Assembly: GCA_023383705.1 (NCBI GenBank)
Contig: JAHDYM010000001.1
Span: forward strand, 1-64,000
DNA from: Gammaproteobacteria bacterium
GTDB taxonomy: Bacteria; Pseudomonadota; Gammaproteobacteria; Steroidobacterales; GCA-2729495
Length of the DNA stretch: 64,000 bases
Direction of reading: 5' to 3'
Below are positions 52,420-60,960 of this stretch, one piece after another. Within the stretch, counting starts at the first letter, position 1. Each line of letters opens with the position of its first letter. A program made the position numbers and the translations under genes. Under the pieces are notes generated by a model that saw only the letters and a program-made list of their open reading frames with translations, had not been told where the DNA came from and did not search any database.

Positions 52420-53376
52420 ATGATGACAGCAGCACGGATCATCTTTGCCGGCTCGCCCGCGTTTGCCACACCGACCCTGCAGATGCTGTGCGAGCGTGGC
52501 CATCGCCCGGTCGCCGTGCTGACGCAACCCGACCGGCCGGCAGGACGCGGCCGCCAGCTCGGTTCGAGCCCGGTCAAGCAACTCGCGCTTGAACTCGGCA
52601 TCCCCGTACTGCAGCCACTGACGCTGAAGGACGCGGCAACGCAGGCCGGGCTGCGCGCACTCGCGCCGGACCTGCTCGTGGTGGTGGCTTACGGGCTGTT
52701 GCTGCCGCCGGCAGTCCTCGCGATCCCGTCGCGCGGCTGCGTGAACGTGCACGCCTCGATCCTGCCGCGCTGGCGCGGCGCATCGCCGATCCAGGCGGCG
52801 ATTCTCGCCGGGGACAGCGAGACTGGCGTCAGCATCATGGCCATGGAGGCCGGTCTCGACACCGGTGCGGTCTACAGCTGCGCACGGCTGCCGATCGATG
52901 CGCAGGAGACCGCCGGCGAACTCGAACAGCGCCTCGCCATGCTCGGTGCCGCAGCCCTTGCGGAGCAGCTCGATGGACTGCTGGCCGGCAAGCTGCAGGC
53001 CACGCCGCAAGCGGCTGAAGGCGTCACCTATGCCGGCCGCATCAGCAAGGCCGACGCCCGCATCGACTGGCAGCAACCGGCGGCACGGATCGCCCGGCAG
53101 ATACGCGCGTACAACCCGTGGCCGGTCGCGGAAACCACGCTCGGCGGACAGCAGCTGCGCTGTTTTGCCGCCCGTGTCGGCAGCGATGGCACGCCGGCGG
53201 GCGGGACGCAAGCAGTTCCCGGCCAGGTCATCACTGCCGGCAAGCACGGCATCAGCGTGCAGACGGGCGACGGCATCCTTGAACTCCAGCTGCTGCAGTT
53301 GCCAGGCAAGCAGCGACTCGCCGCCGCAGATCTCGCGCGCGGCAGGGCGCTCACCGGTGTGGTGCTCGGCGGATGA
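52420..53376 (+). CDS. fmt: Methionyl-tRNA formyltransferase
   Basis: 318 residues. Formylates initiator tRNA. N-terminal formyl-transfer domain with FAGSPAFATPTLQML, QPDRPAGRGRQL, the catalytic NVHASILPRWRGASPIQAAI (Asn-His and Arg loop), and the LDTGAVYS motif, followed by a C-terminal OB-like tRNA-binding domain. Overlaps rsmB by 4 bp. ATGs at 52420 and 52423 are both possible. Confidence 0.97.
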   Translation: MMTAARIIFAGSPAFATPTLQMLCERGHRPVAVLTQPDRPAGRGRQLGSSPVKQLALELGIPVLQPLTLKDAATQAGLRALAPDLLVVVAYGLLLPPAVLAIPSRGCVNVHASILPRWRGASPIQAAILAGDSETGVSIMAMEAGLDTGAVYSCARLPIDAQETAGELEQRLAMLGAAALAEQLDGLLAGKLQATPQAAEGVTYAGRISKADARIDWQQPAARIARQIRAYNPWPVAETTLGGQQLRCFAARVGSDGTPAGGTQAVPGQVITAGKHGISVQTGDGILELQLLQLPGKQRLAAADLARGRALTGVVLGG

Positions 53377-54749
53377 AGGGGCGCAGCACCCGGCGAGGAC
53401 CTGCAGGCCGCGCAGCGCATGATGCAACCGGATCGCTGAACCGCGCGATGGCGGCACGCGCGGTCATGGCCGTCATCGAACAGGGCGCCACCCTGGAAGC
53501 CGCGCTCGCTGCGCAAGACACCACGGGCCTCGAGGACCGCGACCGGGCCCACATCCAGGCGCTGGCCTTCGGCGCGGTGCGCTGGCACCACCGTCACCAG
53601 GCGATAGTTGCGGAACTCCTCGACCGGCCCCTGCGCAGCCGCGACCGTATCCTCGAGGCGCTGCTCTCGGTCGGGCTGTTCCAGCTCGGCGATCCGGCAC
53701 AGCCGGATTACGCCGCCATATCAAGCACGGTCGGCGCCACGCGTCTGCTCGGACAGGAGCGCGCCGCCGGACTCGTCAACGCAGCCCTGCGCCGCTATCA
53801 GCGTGAGGCGCCGGCGATCCTTGCGCGCGTGATGGAAGACGCAGAGGCCCGCCACTCGCATCCCGCCTGGATGATCCGGCAGCTGCAACAGGACTGGCCG
53901 GAGCACTGGGCGGATTTGCTGGAGGCCAACCAGCAACAGCCGCCGCTGTGGCTGCGCGTGAATGCCATGCGGACCACGGTCAGCGAATACGCGGCGCGAC
54001 TGCAGGACGAACTGGGCATCAGTGCACGGATGCTGCCGGGTGCGCCACAGGCGCTTGCACCGGCAGCGCCGGTGGCGGTCACGCGGCTGCCGGGCTTTGC
54101 CGACGGACTGGTCACCGTCCAGGATGCGGCTTCACAGCTGGCAGCCGGGCTGCTCGACCCGCAACCGGGCATGCGCGTGCTGGATGCCTGTGCCGCACCG
54201 GGCGGCAAGTCCACCCATCTGCTCGAACACACCCGCGGCCAGATCGAACTGACCGCTCTCGACGTATCGGCAGAACGCCTGCGCCTGGTGGCAGGCAATC
54301 TCGCGCGACTCGGACTGGAGGCAAGACTGCAGGCCGGCGATGCGACCGCACCGGAAACATGGTGGGATGGCCGGCCCTTCGACCGGATCCTCATCGACGC
54401 GCCCTGTTCGGCGACCGGCGTCATCCGCCGTCATCCCGACATCAAGTTCCTGCGCCGCGCCACCGATATCCCGGCGCTTGCCGCCCGGCAGGCGCAGATG
54501 CTCGGGAAGCTCCGGCCACTGCTGCGCCCGGGCGGGCGTCTCCTTTACAGCACCTGTTCATTGCTCCGCGCCGAAAACAGCGCCGTGGTCAGCAACTTTC
54601 TAGGCGCACATCCGGAAATGCGCGAACTTCCGCTTCCGGATCATCTGCCCGCCGCAGCACCGGGGCCGGGATGCGGCCGCCAGCTGCTGCCGGGTGCAGT
54701 GGATACCGACGGCTTCTACTATGCTTTAATGACTCTTGTGCCTGGCTGA
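53373..54749 (+). CDS. rsmB: 16S rRNA (cytosine967-C5)-methyltransferase RsmB
   Basis: 458 residues. An N-terminal NusB-like domain (about 20-155, AVMAVIEQGATLEAAL to VNAALRRYQRE) is followed by the SAM-dependent domain: VLDACAAPGGKSTHLLE, DAPCSATGVIRRHPDIK (motif IV with catalytic Cys) and LLYSTCSLLRAENS (second catalytic Cys). Coupled to fmt by an ATGA overlap. Carries the usual Fmu gene order. Confidence 0.97.
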   Translation: MKGRSTRRGPAGRAAHDATGSLNRAMAARAVMAVIEQGATLEAALAAQDTTGLEDRDRAHIQALAFGAVRWHHRHQAIVAELLDRPLRSRDRILEALLSVGLFQLGDPAQPDYAAISSTVGATRLLGQERAAGLVNAALRRYQREAPAILARVMEDAEARHSHPAWMIRQLQQDWPEHWADLLEANQQQPPLWLRVNAMRTTVSEYAARLQDELGISARMLPGAPQALAPAAPVAVTRLPGFADGLVTVQDAASQLAAGLLDPQPGMRVLDACAAPGGKSTHLLEHTRGQIELTALDVSAERLRLVAGNLARLGLEARLQAGDATAPETWWDGRPFDRILIDAPCSATGVIRRHPDIKFLRRATDIPALAARQAQMLGKLRPLLRPGGRLLYSTCSLLRAENSAVVSNFLGAHPEMRELPLPDHLPAAAPGPGCGRQLLPGAVDTDGFYYALMTLVPG

Positions 54750-54849
54750 CACAGCCTGGCTGGTCGCGGGCCCGGACTGGAATCCGGCTTCATCTGAACA
54801 CCAGACTGTGCAGCAGTACATGCAAAATTTTCCACGTCCGGCAGTGCCC

Positions 54850-55440
54850 ATGCGCAGCCATCGTGCCAGCAAGTGGCTCTCACCCGCCCTGCTGGCCGCC
54901 GTATTCCTCGTCTCGGGCCTGTGCTTCATGCCAGCCAGCCAGGCCCAGGAGACGGATATCGTCATCCGCGATACGCAGACCGAACTGAGGGACAATGTCT
55001 GGTACCTGTCGGCGCGCGTCGACTACCAGCTCAACCGGCAGATGCTCGATGCCCTGCAGAACGGCATACGCCTGACCTTCAGCCTGCAGGCGGAGATCAA
55101 CGAGAGCCGGAACTGGCTGCCGGACAGCGAGGTCGCAACCCTGCAGCGGGACTACGAACTCTCGTGGCAGCCGCTGTCGCGCGGCTACGTGGTACGCGAT
55201 ACCAGCAGCGACGAGCAAACCACGCATACCACGCTGTTCGCCGCACTCCATGCACTCGGCACCATATCAGGGCTGCCGCTGGTCGAGGCGAGCCTGCTCG
55301 ACCCGGCGGCGCGCCACGAGATCCGCCTGCGCGCATTGCTCAACCAGCAGCGGCTGCCGGGACCCTTGCGCATGCTGGCCTTCTGGAACGATGACTTCAG
55401 TCTTGAGAGTGACTGGCATCAATGGCCACTCGAAGAGTAG
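54850..55440 (+). CDS. DUF4390 domain-containing secreted protein
   Basis: 196 residues from ATG at 54850. A signal peptide (about 1-32, SPALLAAVFLVSGLCFMPASQAQ) is followed by a beta-rich domain of DUF4390 type: YLSARVDYQLNRQMLDALQNGIRLTF, an inner GIRLTF strand, and the ending AFWNDDFSLESDWHQW. DUF4390 genes usually lie between rsmB and ntrY in gammaproteobacteria, suggesting a linked role with the NtrY sensor, not established. Its end overlaps ntrY by 19 bp. Confidence 0.92.
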   Translation: MRSHRASKWLSPALLAAVFLVSGLCFMPASQAQETDIVIRDTQTELRDNVWYLSARVDYQLNRQMLDALQNGIRLTFSLQAEINESRNWLPDSEVATLQRDYELSWQPLSRGYVVRDTSSDEQTTHTTLFAALHALGTISGLPLVEASLLDPAARHEIRLRALLNQQRLPGPLRMLAFWNDDFSLESDWHQWPLEE

Positions 55441-57668
55441 CTCGCGCGGCTGTCCTGATCATCGTCACAGCCGCAGTACTGCTGGGCATCACGGCCCTGC
55501 TGCTGCTGGCACAGTCCGCACCCAGCCTGCAGGGCTTCGGCCGCCGTCACCTGATCATCATCGGGGTGAACATCAGTGCCGGGCTGCTGCTGCTGGCACT
55601 GATCGTCGGCAACCTGGTGCAACTGGTACGCGATTACCGGCGGCGGGCGCCTGGCTCCAGGCTGCGGCTCCGGCTGGTCACGATGTTCGTGGGCCTGACA
55701 CTGGCACCTTTGTGCATCGTTTACCTGTTTGCACTCAATGCCATCAACGGCGGCATCGACAACTGGTTCGACACCGACCTGGGCACCGAAATTTCCTCGG
55801 CGCTGAAACTCAGCCGCGAGACCCTCGACACCCAGGCCAGTTCGCGACTGCTGCAGACCGGTGCGCTGGCTGCGGCACTCGGCAACCTGGATGGCGAGCC
55901 CCTGCTGCGCGCGCTGGGCGTGCTGCGCACCGATGCCGGTGCCGCCGAACTGGCGGTCTTCAACCGGGAACTGCAACTGACCGGTTCAAGCATGCAGGGT
56001 GAACGTCTGCCGCCGCGCCTGGCAGAAGACGTGATTGCCGAACTGCGCCGGACCCGGACTTTTGTCGCACTCGAGCCCGAGGCCAATGACCGGTACCAGA
56101 TCCGTGCCGCCATCATCATTCCCGGCGACGGCGATGCGCTCGCGCCGCGCTACCTGCAGGCCATATTTCCGGTCGGCGAGCGTCAGGCGCAACTCGCCAA
56201 TGCGGTCGAAGACACCTACCTCCGCTACACCGAGCTGCAATACCTGCGCGACCCGTTGAATCTCAGCCTGGCCCTGACACTGTCGCTGGTCCTGCTGCTG
56301 TCGCTGTTTGCAGCGGCAGCGGGCGCCTTCTACCTGTCGCGGCGCCTCTCGGCGCCGATCGAGGTACTGGCAATCGGTACCGAAGCGGTCGCCAGGGGCA
56401 ATTTCGACACGCACCTGCCGCCCGGGGCGGCAGACGAGATCGGCTTCCTGATCGAATCCTTCAACACCATGATCGAGCGCCTGAAGCAGGCGCGGGAGGA
56501 CGGGCGCAGGAGCCAGCAGCAACTCGAGAGCGAGCGGGCCAACCTGGCCACCATTCTCGGCAGCCTTTCCACCGGCGTGATCGCGCTCGCGCCCGACGGC
56601 ACGCTGCGCATTGCCAACGATGCGGCCGGCCGGGTGCTGGGCATCGACCTCACGGGCCTGACTGGCACGCCATGGCGGGATGCCTGCCACGGCAACACCA
56701 TCTTCGCGCAATTTGTCGAGGCACTGGAGCCGCAGCTGCGGGGCATACCAGCCGAATGGCGCGGCCAGGTGGTCCTGCGCACCGATAACAGCCGGCGCAT
56801 CCTCAACTGTGCCAGCTCGCCCCTGCCGGGCGATGCCGGTGGTACCGGTGGTGGCGTGATAGTGGTCTTCGATGACGTCACCGAACTGCTGCTCGCGCAG
56901 CGGGACGCAGCCTGGGGCGAGGTCGCGCGCCGTCTTGCACACGAGATCAAGAATCCGCTGACGCCGATACGCCTCGCTGCCGAACGCATGAGGCGCTGGT
57001 ATCTCCCCAACCTGACGGAAGAGGACGGCAAGGTCCTCGACCGGTCGACGCATACGATCGTGCAGCAGGTCGAAGCGATGCGCGACATGGTGAATGCCTT
57101 CAGCGAGTATGCGCGCGCTCCGGCCATCAATATCGGCCGGGTCGACCTGAGCAGGCTGATCCGCGAGGTGGCCTGGCTCTACCGCGCGCAGGAAGGCCAG
57201 CCAGGCGTGCAACTGAAGCTCGATGAAGACATGGAGATCGAGGCAGACGCCGTGCGGGTGCGACAGCTGCTGCACAACCTGATCAGGAACGCCCAGGAGG
57301 CGCTGGAGGGACAGGCCGACGCGCACATCGAGATCACGGCGGGCTTCGTCCCCGGTACGGAACGGGCCCTGGCAGAGATCAGCGTCAGCGACAATGGCCC
57401 GGGGATTGCCGCCGAACTGCTGCCACACCTGTTCGAGCCTTACGTGACGAGCAAGAACAAGGGCACGGGGCTTGGACTGGCGATCGTCCGCAAGCTGGTC
57501 GAGGAACACGGCGGTACCGTCTCGGCAGAAAACATCCCGCCGCACGGCGCGCGGCTGGCAGTGCGGCTGCCGGTACGCAGCCGCAGCAGCGACGCACAGG
57601 GCGAGAACCACTCGCTGTGGTCGGATGACAGGCCCGATGCACGCACCCCGGCACGGAGCGAGGCATGA
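55422..57668 (+). CDS. ntrY: Nitrogen-regulation sensor kinase NtrY
   Basis: 748 residues, inner-membrane. Membrane helices near 9-30, 44-64, 86-105 and 285-310 enclose a large periplasmic portion (about 106-284). HAMP (about 312-362), PAS (about 375-480), HisKA with H-box RRLAHEIKNPLTPIRL (phospho-His near 507) and HATPase (N-box LIRNAQEAL, G1 VSDNGPGI, G2 GTGLGLAIVRKL) follow. NtrY senses nitrogen or redox state in related organisms. Overlaps ntrX by 4 bp and DUF4390 by 19 bp. Confidence 0.95.
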   Translation: MATRRVARAAVLIIVTAAVLLGITALLLLAQSAPSLQGFGRRHLIIIGVNISAGLLLLALIVGNLVQLVRDYRRRAPGSRLRLRLVTMFVGLTLAPLCIVYLFALNAINGGIDNWFDTDLGTEISSALKLSRETLDTQASSRLLQTGALAAALGNLDGEPLLRALGVLRTDAGAAELAVFNRELQLTGSSMQGERLPPRLAEDVIAELRRTRTFVALEPEANDRYQIRAAIIIPGDGDALAPRYLQAIFPVGERQAQLANAVEDTYLRYTELQYLRDPLNLSLALTLSLVLLLSLFAAAAGAFYLSRRLSAPIEVLAIGTEAVARGNFDTHLPPGAADEIGFLIESFNTMIERLKQAREDGRRSQQQLESERANLATILGSLSTGVIALAPDGTLRIANDAAGRVLGIDLTGLTGTPWRDACHGNTIFAQFVEALEPQLRGIPAEWRGQVVLRTDNSRRILNCASSPLPGDAGGTGGGVIVVFDDVTELLLAQRDAAWGEVARRLAHEIKNPLTPIRLAAERMRRWYLPNLTEEDGKVLDRSTHTIVQQVEAMRDMVNAFSEYARAPAINIGRVDLSRLIREVAWLYRAQEGQPGVQLKLDEDMEIEADAVRVRQLLHNLIRNAQEALEGQADAHIEITAGFVPGTERALAEISVSDNGPGIAAELLPHLFEPYVTSKNKGTGLGLAIVRKLVEEHGGTVSAENIPPHGARLAVRLPVRSRSSDAQGENHSLWSDDRPDARTPARSEA

Positions 57669-59023
57669 ACCCGGCGCACATACTGGTGATCGATGACGAG
57701 GCGGACATCCGCAGCACCATCAGCGACATCCTCGGCGACGAGGGCTATGCCGTCAGCGTCGCGGGCGATGCCGCGGCGGCCCGTGCGGAAGTGCAGCGGG
57801 CAGCCCCGGACCTGATATTGCTCGATGTCTGGATGCCGGACGTCGACGGCATCACCCTGCTGCGCGAGTGGACCGAATCCGGTGCACTGCGCTGTCCGGT
57901 GGTGATCCTGTCCGGTCACGGCACCGTTGAAACCGCCGTGGAAGCCACGCGGCTGGGGGCGGCGGATTTCATCGAAAAACCCCTGTCGCTCGCCAGGCTG
58001 CTCCGGACGGTGCGCAAGGCGCTGGACACAGGCAAGCGCACGCCGGACACGGGGCCGCGGCGCATCCTGCAAACCGGCTCGCTGACGCCAACCGGACGCA
58101 GCGAGGCCATGCGCATGCTGCGCGAGCAGGCCGCTTCCGTCGCCGCCCGCCCGGAAGCCGTGCTGCTCGTCGGTGAACCCGGTTCCGGGCGCAGCAACCT
58201 CGCGCAATACATCCACAGGCTTGCCCGCAACAGCGACCGACCCTTCATCACCCTGAACTGCAGCGCCGTCCCCGCGGAAAATGCCGCGCAGCTGCTGTTT
58301 GGCATCAGCCAGGCGGACGTCGAAGAACCCGGCGTGCTCGAAAGGGCTGCCGGCGGCACGCTCTACCTGCGCGACCTCGACGAGCTGCACCCGGCGGCAC
58401 AGCGCCTGCTGGCCGGCGCGCTCGAGCAGCGAGGCTTCGCGCGCGTCGGGCATGCGGGAACCATCCCCCTCGAAGCCAGGGTGATCGCCTCGCTGGCACC
58501 AGCCCGTGCCGACCAGGTGCGCCCGGAGCTGCTGTCGCGGCTGGCCGTGCTGGAATTGCGGGTGCCAGCCTTGCGCGACCGGCGCGAGGATGTCCCGGAG
58601 TTGCTGCGGGAATGCGCCGAACGGCTGGTTGAGCACGAAGGCCTGCCCTTCCGCCGCTTCGGGCTGTCAGCCCAGAACCGGCTGCGCAACTACCCGTGGC
58701 CGGGCAACGTCCGCGAGCTGGCGACACTGGTACGCCGGCTGCTGGTCGCCGGCGGTGCTGAGGAAATCAGCCTGGCCGAACTCGAGCAGCAACTCGCACC
58801 GTTGCAGCCAGGCACTGCGTCCCTCATCGAGCAGGATCTGCTGGGCATGCCCCTGCGCGAAGCGCGCGAACAGTTCGAGCGCAGTTACCTGAGCCAGCAG
58901 CTCGCACTCTGCGGCGGGCGCGTGGGACAGCTCGCCAAGCGCGTTGGCATGGAGCGCACGCACCTGTATCGCAAGCTGCGCTCACTGGGCATCGACTTCA
59001 GGCAGATCGCCGAAGACGACTAG
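57665..59023 (+). CDS. ntrX: NtrX-type response regulator without the sigma-54 interaction loop
   Basis: 452 residues. Receiver (about 1-120; phospho-Asp in ILLDVWMPDVDG), AAA+ region (about 140-370) and a Fis-type helix-turn-helix at the end (GRVGQLAKRVGMERTHLYRKL). The AAA+ part departs from sigma-54 activators: Walker A reads GEPGSGRSNLA (Arg for Lys), no GAFTGA loop follows (LLFGISQADVEEPGVLERA), and Walker B reads GGTLYLRDLDEL rather than GTLFLDEIGEL. So it is unlikely to activate sigma-54 by ATP hydrolysis; it may act as a simple phospho-dependent DNA-binding regulator. Partner of NtrY. Confidence 0.94.
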   Translation: MNPAHILVIDDEADIRSTISDILGDEGYAVSVAGDAAAARAEVQRAAPDLILLDVWMPDVDGITLLREWTESGALRCPVVILSGHGTVETAVEATRLGAADFIEKPLSLARLLRTVRKALDTGKRTPDTGPRRILQTGSLTPTGRSEAMRMLREQAASVAARPEAVLLVGEPGSGRSNLAQYIHRLARNSDRPFITLNCSAVPAENAAQLLFGISQADVEEPGVLERAAGGTLYLRDLDELHPAAQRLLAGALEQRGFARVGHAGTIPLEARVIASLAPARADQVRPELLSRLAVLELRVPALRDRREDVPELLRECAERLVEHEGLPFRRFGLSAQNRLRNYPWPGNVRELATLVRRLLVAGGAEEISLAELEQQLAPLQPGTASLIEQDLLGMPLREAREQFERSYLSQQLALCGGRVGQLAKRVGMERTHLYRKLRSLGIDFRQIAEDD

Positions 59024-59043
59024 CGGCGGCAGTAGGAGCGGCG

Positions 59044-59106
59044 GTAGGAGCGGCTTCAGCCGCGATCTTTATCGACAACAATAATCGCGGCTGAAGCCGC
59101 TCCTAC
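59044..59106. repeat. Paired REP-like elements forming a 23-bp inverted repeat
   Basis: Two copies of the 23-bp element face each other, GTAGGAGCGG... at 59044-59066 and its exact complement at 59084-59106, 17 nt apart. The arrangement is BIME-like and could form one long hairpin in the ntrX mRNA, 21 nt past its stop. Partial direct copies (GTAGGAGCGGC) precede it at 59032-59043. Confidence 0.8.
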
Positions 59107-59260
59107 AGGTATCTCTGCAGGCCGGGCGGCAGATGCGAAGTGTCCACTGCGTCCAGGCCCGGCGGTTTGGACTGCGAACTGAGCGTCTGCCAGAACACCG
59201 GCACGGCGCCGTCGAGGCGCCCGCTGCGCGCATCGGCGAACAGGCAGGCCAGGGCCTTGG
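59084..59260. repeat. 177-bp direct repeat, left copy
   Basis: The sequence is 96% identical (7 mismatches, no gaps) to 62253-62429 and in the same orientation. It covers a REP-like element and the last 52 codons of the deaminase/desulfhydrase gene. The two copies bracket the hipA-peptidase cassette; the distance from start to start is 3169 bp. Confidence 0.93.
59103..59258 (-). pseudogene. Duplicated 3' fragment of the PLP deaminase/desulfhydrase gene
   Basis: 51 codons plus stop, collinear with the C-terminus of the intact gene at 62272-63339 (KALACLFADARSG to GLQRYL in place of GLHRYL). Of its differences, five amino-acid changes and one silent change occur, a pattern expected when no selection keeps the protein. 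No start or upstream part exists; beyond 59260 the sequence is unrelated. Confidence 0.88.
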
Positions 59261-59357
59261 AGCAACGGAAGCACTCAGGAATTCGCTGCCGGCGGGCATC
59301 ACGCCTTCTTGGTGGTCACTCTATTCCGGCACCCGCGAAAGCCTGTTGCAATAATCA

Positions 59358-60695
59358 CTACGATAGTCCCGCAGCCTGCCCAACAATCTCGGCGTTACGG
59401 CGCGCGATTGCCCTGAATGCCGGCGAGATCAATTCGTGGTCCGCAGCGCTTTCCCAGAAGCGCCTGGCGAGAATCGTCATGTCGCGCCAGATATCAAGAG
59501 AATCCGCATTGGGCAAGGGAAGCTCCATTTCTCGATTTGGAATCGCGTTGGCGACAGTGGGAGCGTACATCATGGGCAGCATGTCGTAGATTGGCGCGAG
59601 AACGAATGGCCCTTCAAATGTCAGATAGAAGGATAGGTTGCCGAAGTGCATATCGGTATTACCGATAAGACGCCCATATGTTGCAACCCGCCGGATACGT
59701 TCGACGTCGTCGTTCGAAATTCTATTCAGCGAACGCAGAGATCTTGCTGCGCTAATCCAACTTTCCCGCTTCCCGATCAGGTACGCATCAATCGCGGACA
59801 GACTCACAACGCCGCGGCGACCAATAACCCCCTTTCGGTCAAATCTTTCAGCCTCCAGAAACACTTGCCCATCTCCGGGGAACAAGTCCGTGTTGGTCGA
59901 TGTGATTCCGGCATCTCTTAATGCAGAAATCGCCAGGTGCTCGCTCACGAGCAGATCGAACCAGCGCTGCGAACCTGGATCTGCACCCACAGGCGAGAAT
60001 TTCACGAGTACGTGCCGGGAGATCCCCTCCCTTGTCAGAAGGCACGTGAACTTTGGATGCTCGCCACCTGCAGATGATCCAGCAACGTCACCTTCGATCG
60101 CAGCATTGGCAAGCGACATGTAAGCGATGTGCCGATCCAGGATGTCTATTGCTTGAATCGGCGTACGCGCCTGCTTCAGGAATCGCTGCAAAGACTCATC
60201 GCCGACCAGAATATTGCCGATACCGTCGTCGCCCCGACGAACAAGGTAAGTCAGCACATCCGAGTCTTTCCAATCGGTGATCCGCTCCGGCAGACCAAGC
60301 TCTGGATAGCGTGTTGGAACTGTGCGCCCGATGAAGCCTTGAGGTCTCAGATCCTGCAGAAAAAACGGCAGGCCATCGGTGACTTCGGATCGATCCTTCT
60401 GCTTGGCGTCGAACCAGTACTGGTCTCGATGCAACGAGGTGAGTCGGCCGAGCAATTCGGGCTCGCCGGTTTCGCTGACCGCGAACACTGGCCAGGTCGA
60501 GCCGATACCAGGGATGTCCAGAGGAAGGCCATAGCGCGCCGCTCGCCTTTGCCCGATCCGGACGATTGCATCCCCCATCGCAGCGAGGGCTCGCGATACG
60601 GACGGTTGACTTAGACCCAATGCCCGTTGAATTTCTGCGCTCGTGGCTACGCCACGAGCGAGCACTTCGGCGATCGAATCAGGAAGCCCGGCCAT
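59358..60695 (-). CDS. yjjJ: HipA-family kinase with fused N-terminal HTH (YjjJ/HipH-like)
   Basis: 445 residues, the YjjJ length. An N-terminal winged helix-turn-helix (about 8-60; VATSAEIQRALGLSQPSVSRAL) replaces the usual separate HipB antitoxin. The kinase part has the phosphate-binding region SSAGGEHPKFTCLL, RFDRKG, the catalytic loop LIGNTDMHFGNLSF and metal-binding YDMLPMMYAP (DFG-equivalent). Known members of this group act as toxins in E. coli. The GC content falls below that of neighbouring core genes and the upstream region is AT-rich, signs of acquisition. It lies inside the 177-bp repeats. Confidence 0.9.
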   Translation of the reverse strand: MAGLPDSIAEVLARGVATSAEIQRALGLSQPSVSRALAAMGDAIVRIGQRRAARYGLPLDIPGIGSTWPVFAVSETGEPELLGRLTSLHRDQYWFDAKQKDRSEVTDGLPFFLQDLRPQGFIGRTVPTRYPELGLPERITDWKDSDVLTYLVRRGDDGIGNILVGDESLQRFLKQARTPIQAIDILDRHIAYMSLANAAIEGDVAGSSAGGEHPKFTCLLTREGISRHVLVKFSPVGADPGSQRWFDLLVSEHLAISALRDAGITSTNTDLFPGDGQVFLEAERFDRKGVIGRRGVVSLSAIDAYLIGKRESWISAARSLRSLNRISNDDVERIRRVATYGRLIGNTDMHFGNLSFYLTFEGPFVLAPIYDMLPMMYAPTVANAIPNREMELPLPNADSLDIWRDMTILARRFWESAADHELISPAFRAIARRNAEIVGQAAGLS

Positions 60696-60960
60696 TCAAG
60701 AATCTTAATTGAATAATAAAAGAATAGCAAAATAGACATATTTTCACCTTCCGATCAATGAATTAACGCCATCCAGAGATCGTGTGGTGAATAGAAAAAT
60801 CTTGACGTTGCACCATCGAACCGGCTAGCCTGCCGCGCAGGCTAGCCGGTTCGATGGTGCAAGCCCGGGTGCTCTTGACAGCAAACCCGAGCCAGGCGGC
60901 TCTCAGCCAGAGACCGGTAGGCCTTACCCCGCCTTGATCCGTGGTCCGTACCCCTGATCA
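60696..60960. other. AT-rich control region and long palindrome between hipA-like and S66 genes
   Basis: 265 bp without a gene. The part next to the hipA-like gene (60700-60800) is strongly AT-rich. It includes minus-strand TTGCTA and TAAGAT separated by 17 nt very close to the ATG, which if used would give a nearly leaderless mRNA. The palindrome at 60808-60862 is listed separately. 60863-60960 shows nothing else. Confidence 0.45.
60808..60862. repeat. Perfect palindrome with 26-bp arms and a 3-nt loop
   Basis: Left arm TTGCACCATCGAACCGGCTA... (60808-60833), loop CGC, and right arm the exact reverse complement (60837-60862). All 26 pairs match. It lies about 100 nt past the S66 peptidase stop (minus strand) and about 110 nt upstream of the hipA-like start. 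The T-run on the minus strand comes 9 nt after the stem, too far for a standard terminator. Confidence 0.95.

Noticed and set aside
59056-59302. Short minus-strand frames near the left repeat
   Set aside because: They are alternate frames of the REP-like pair and the duplicated gene fragment, not independent genes.
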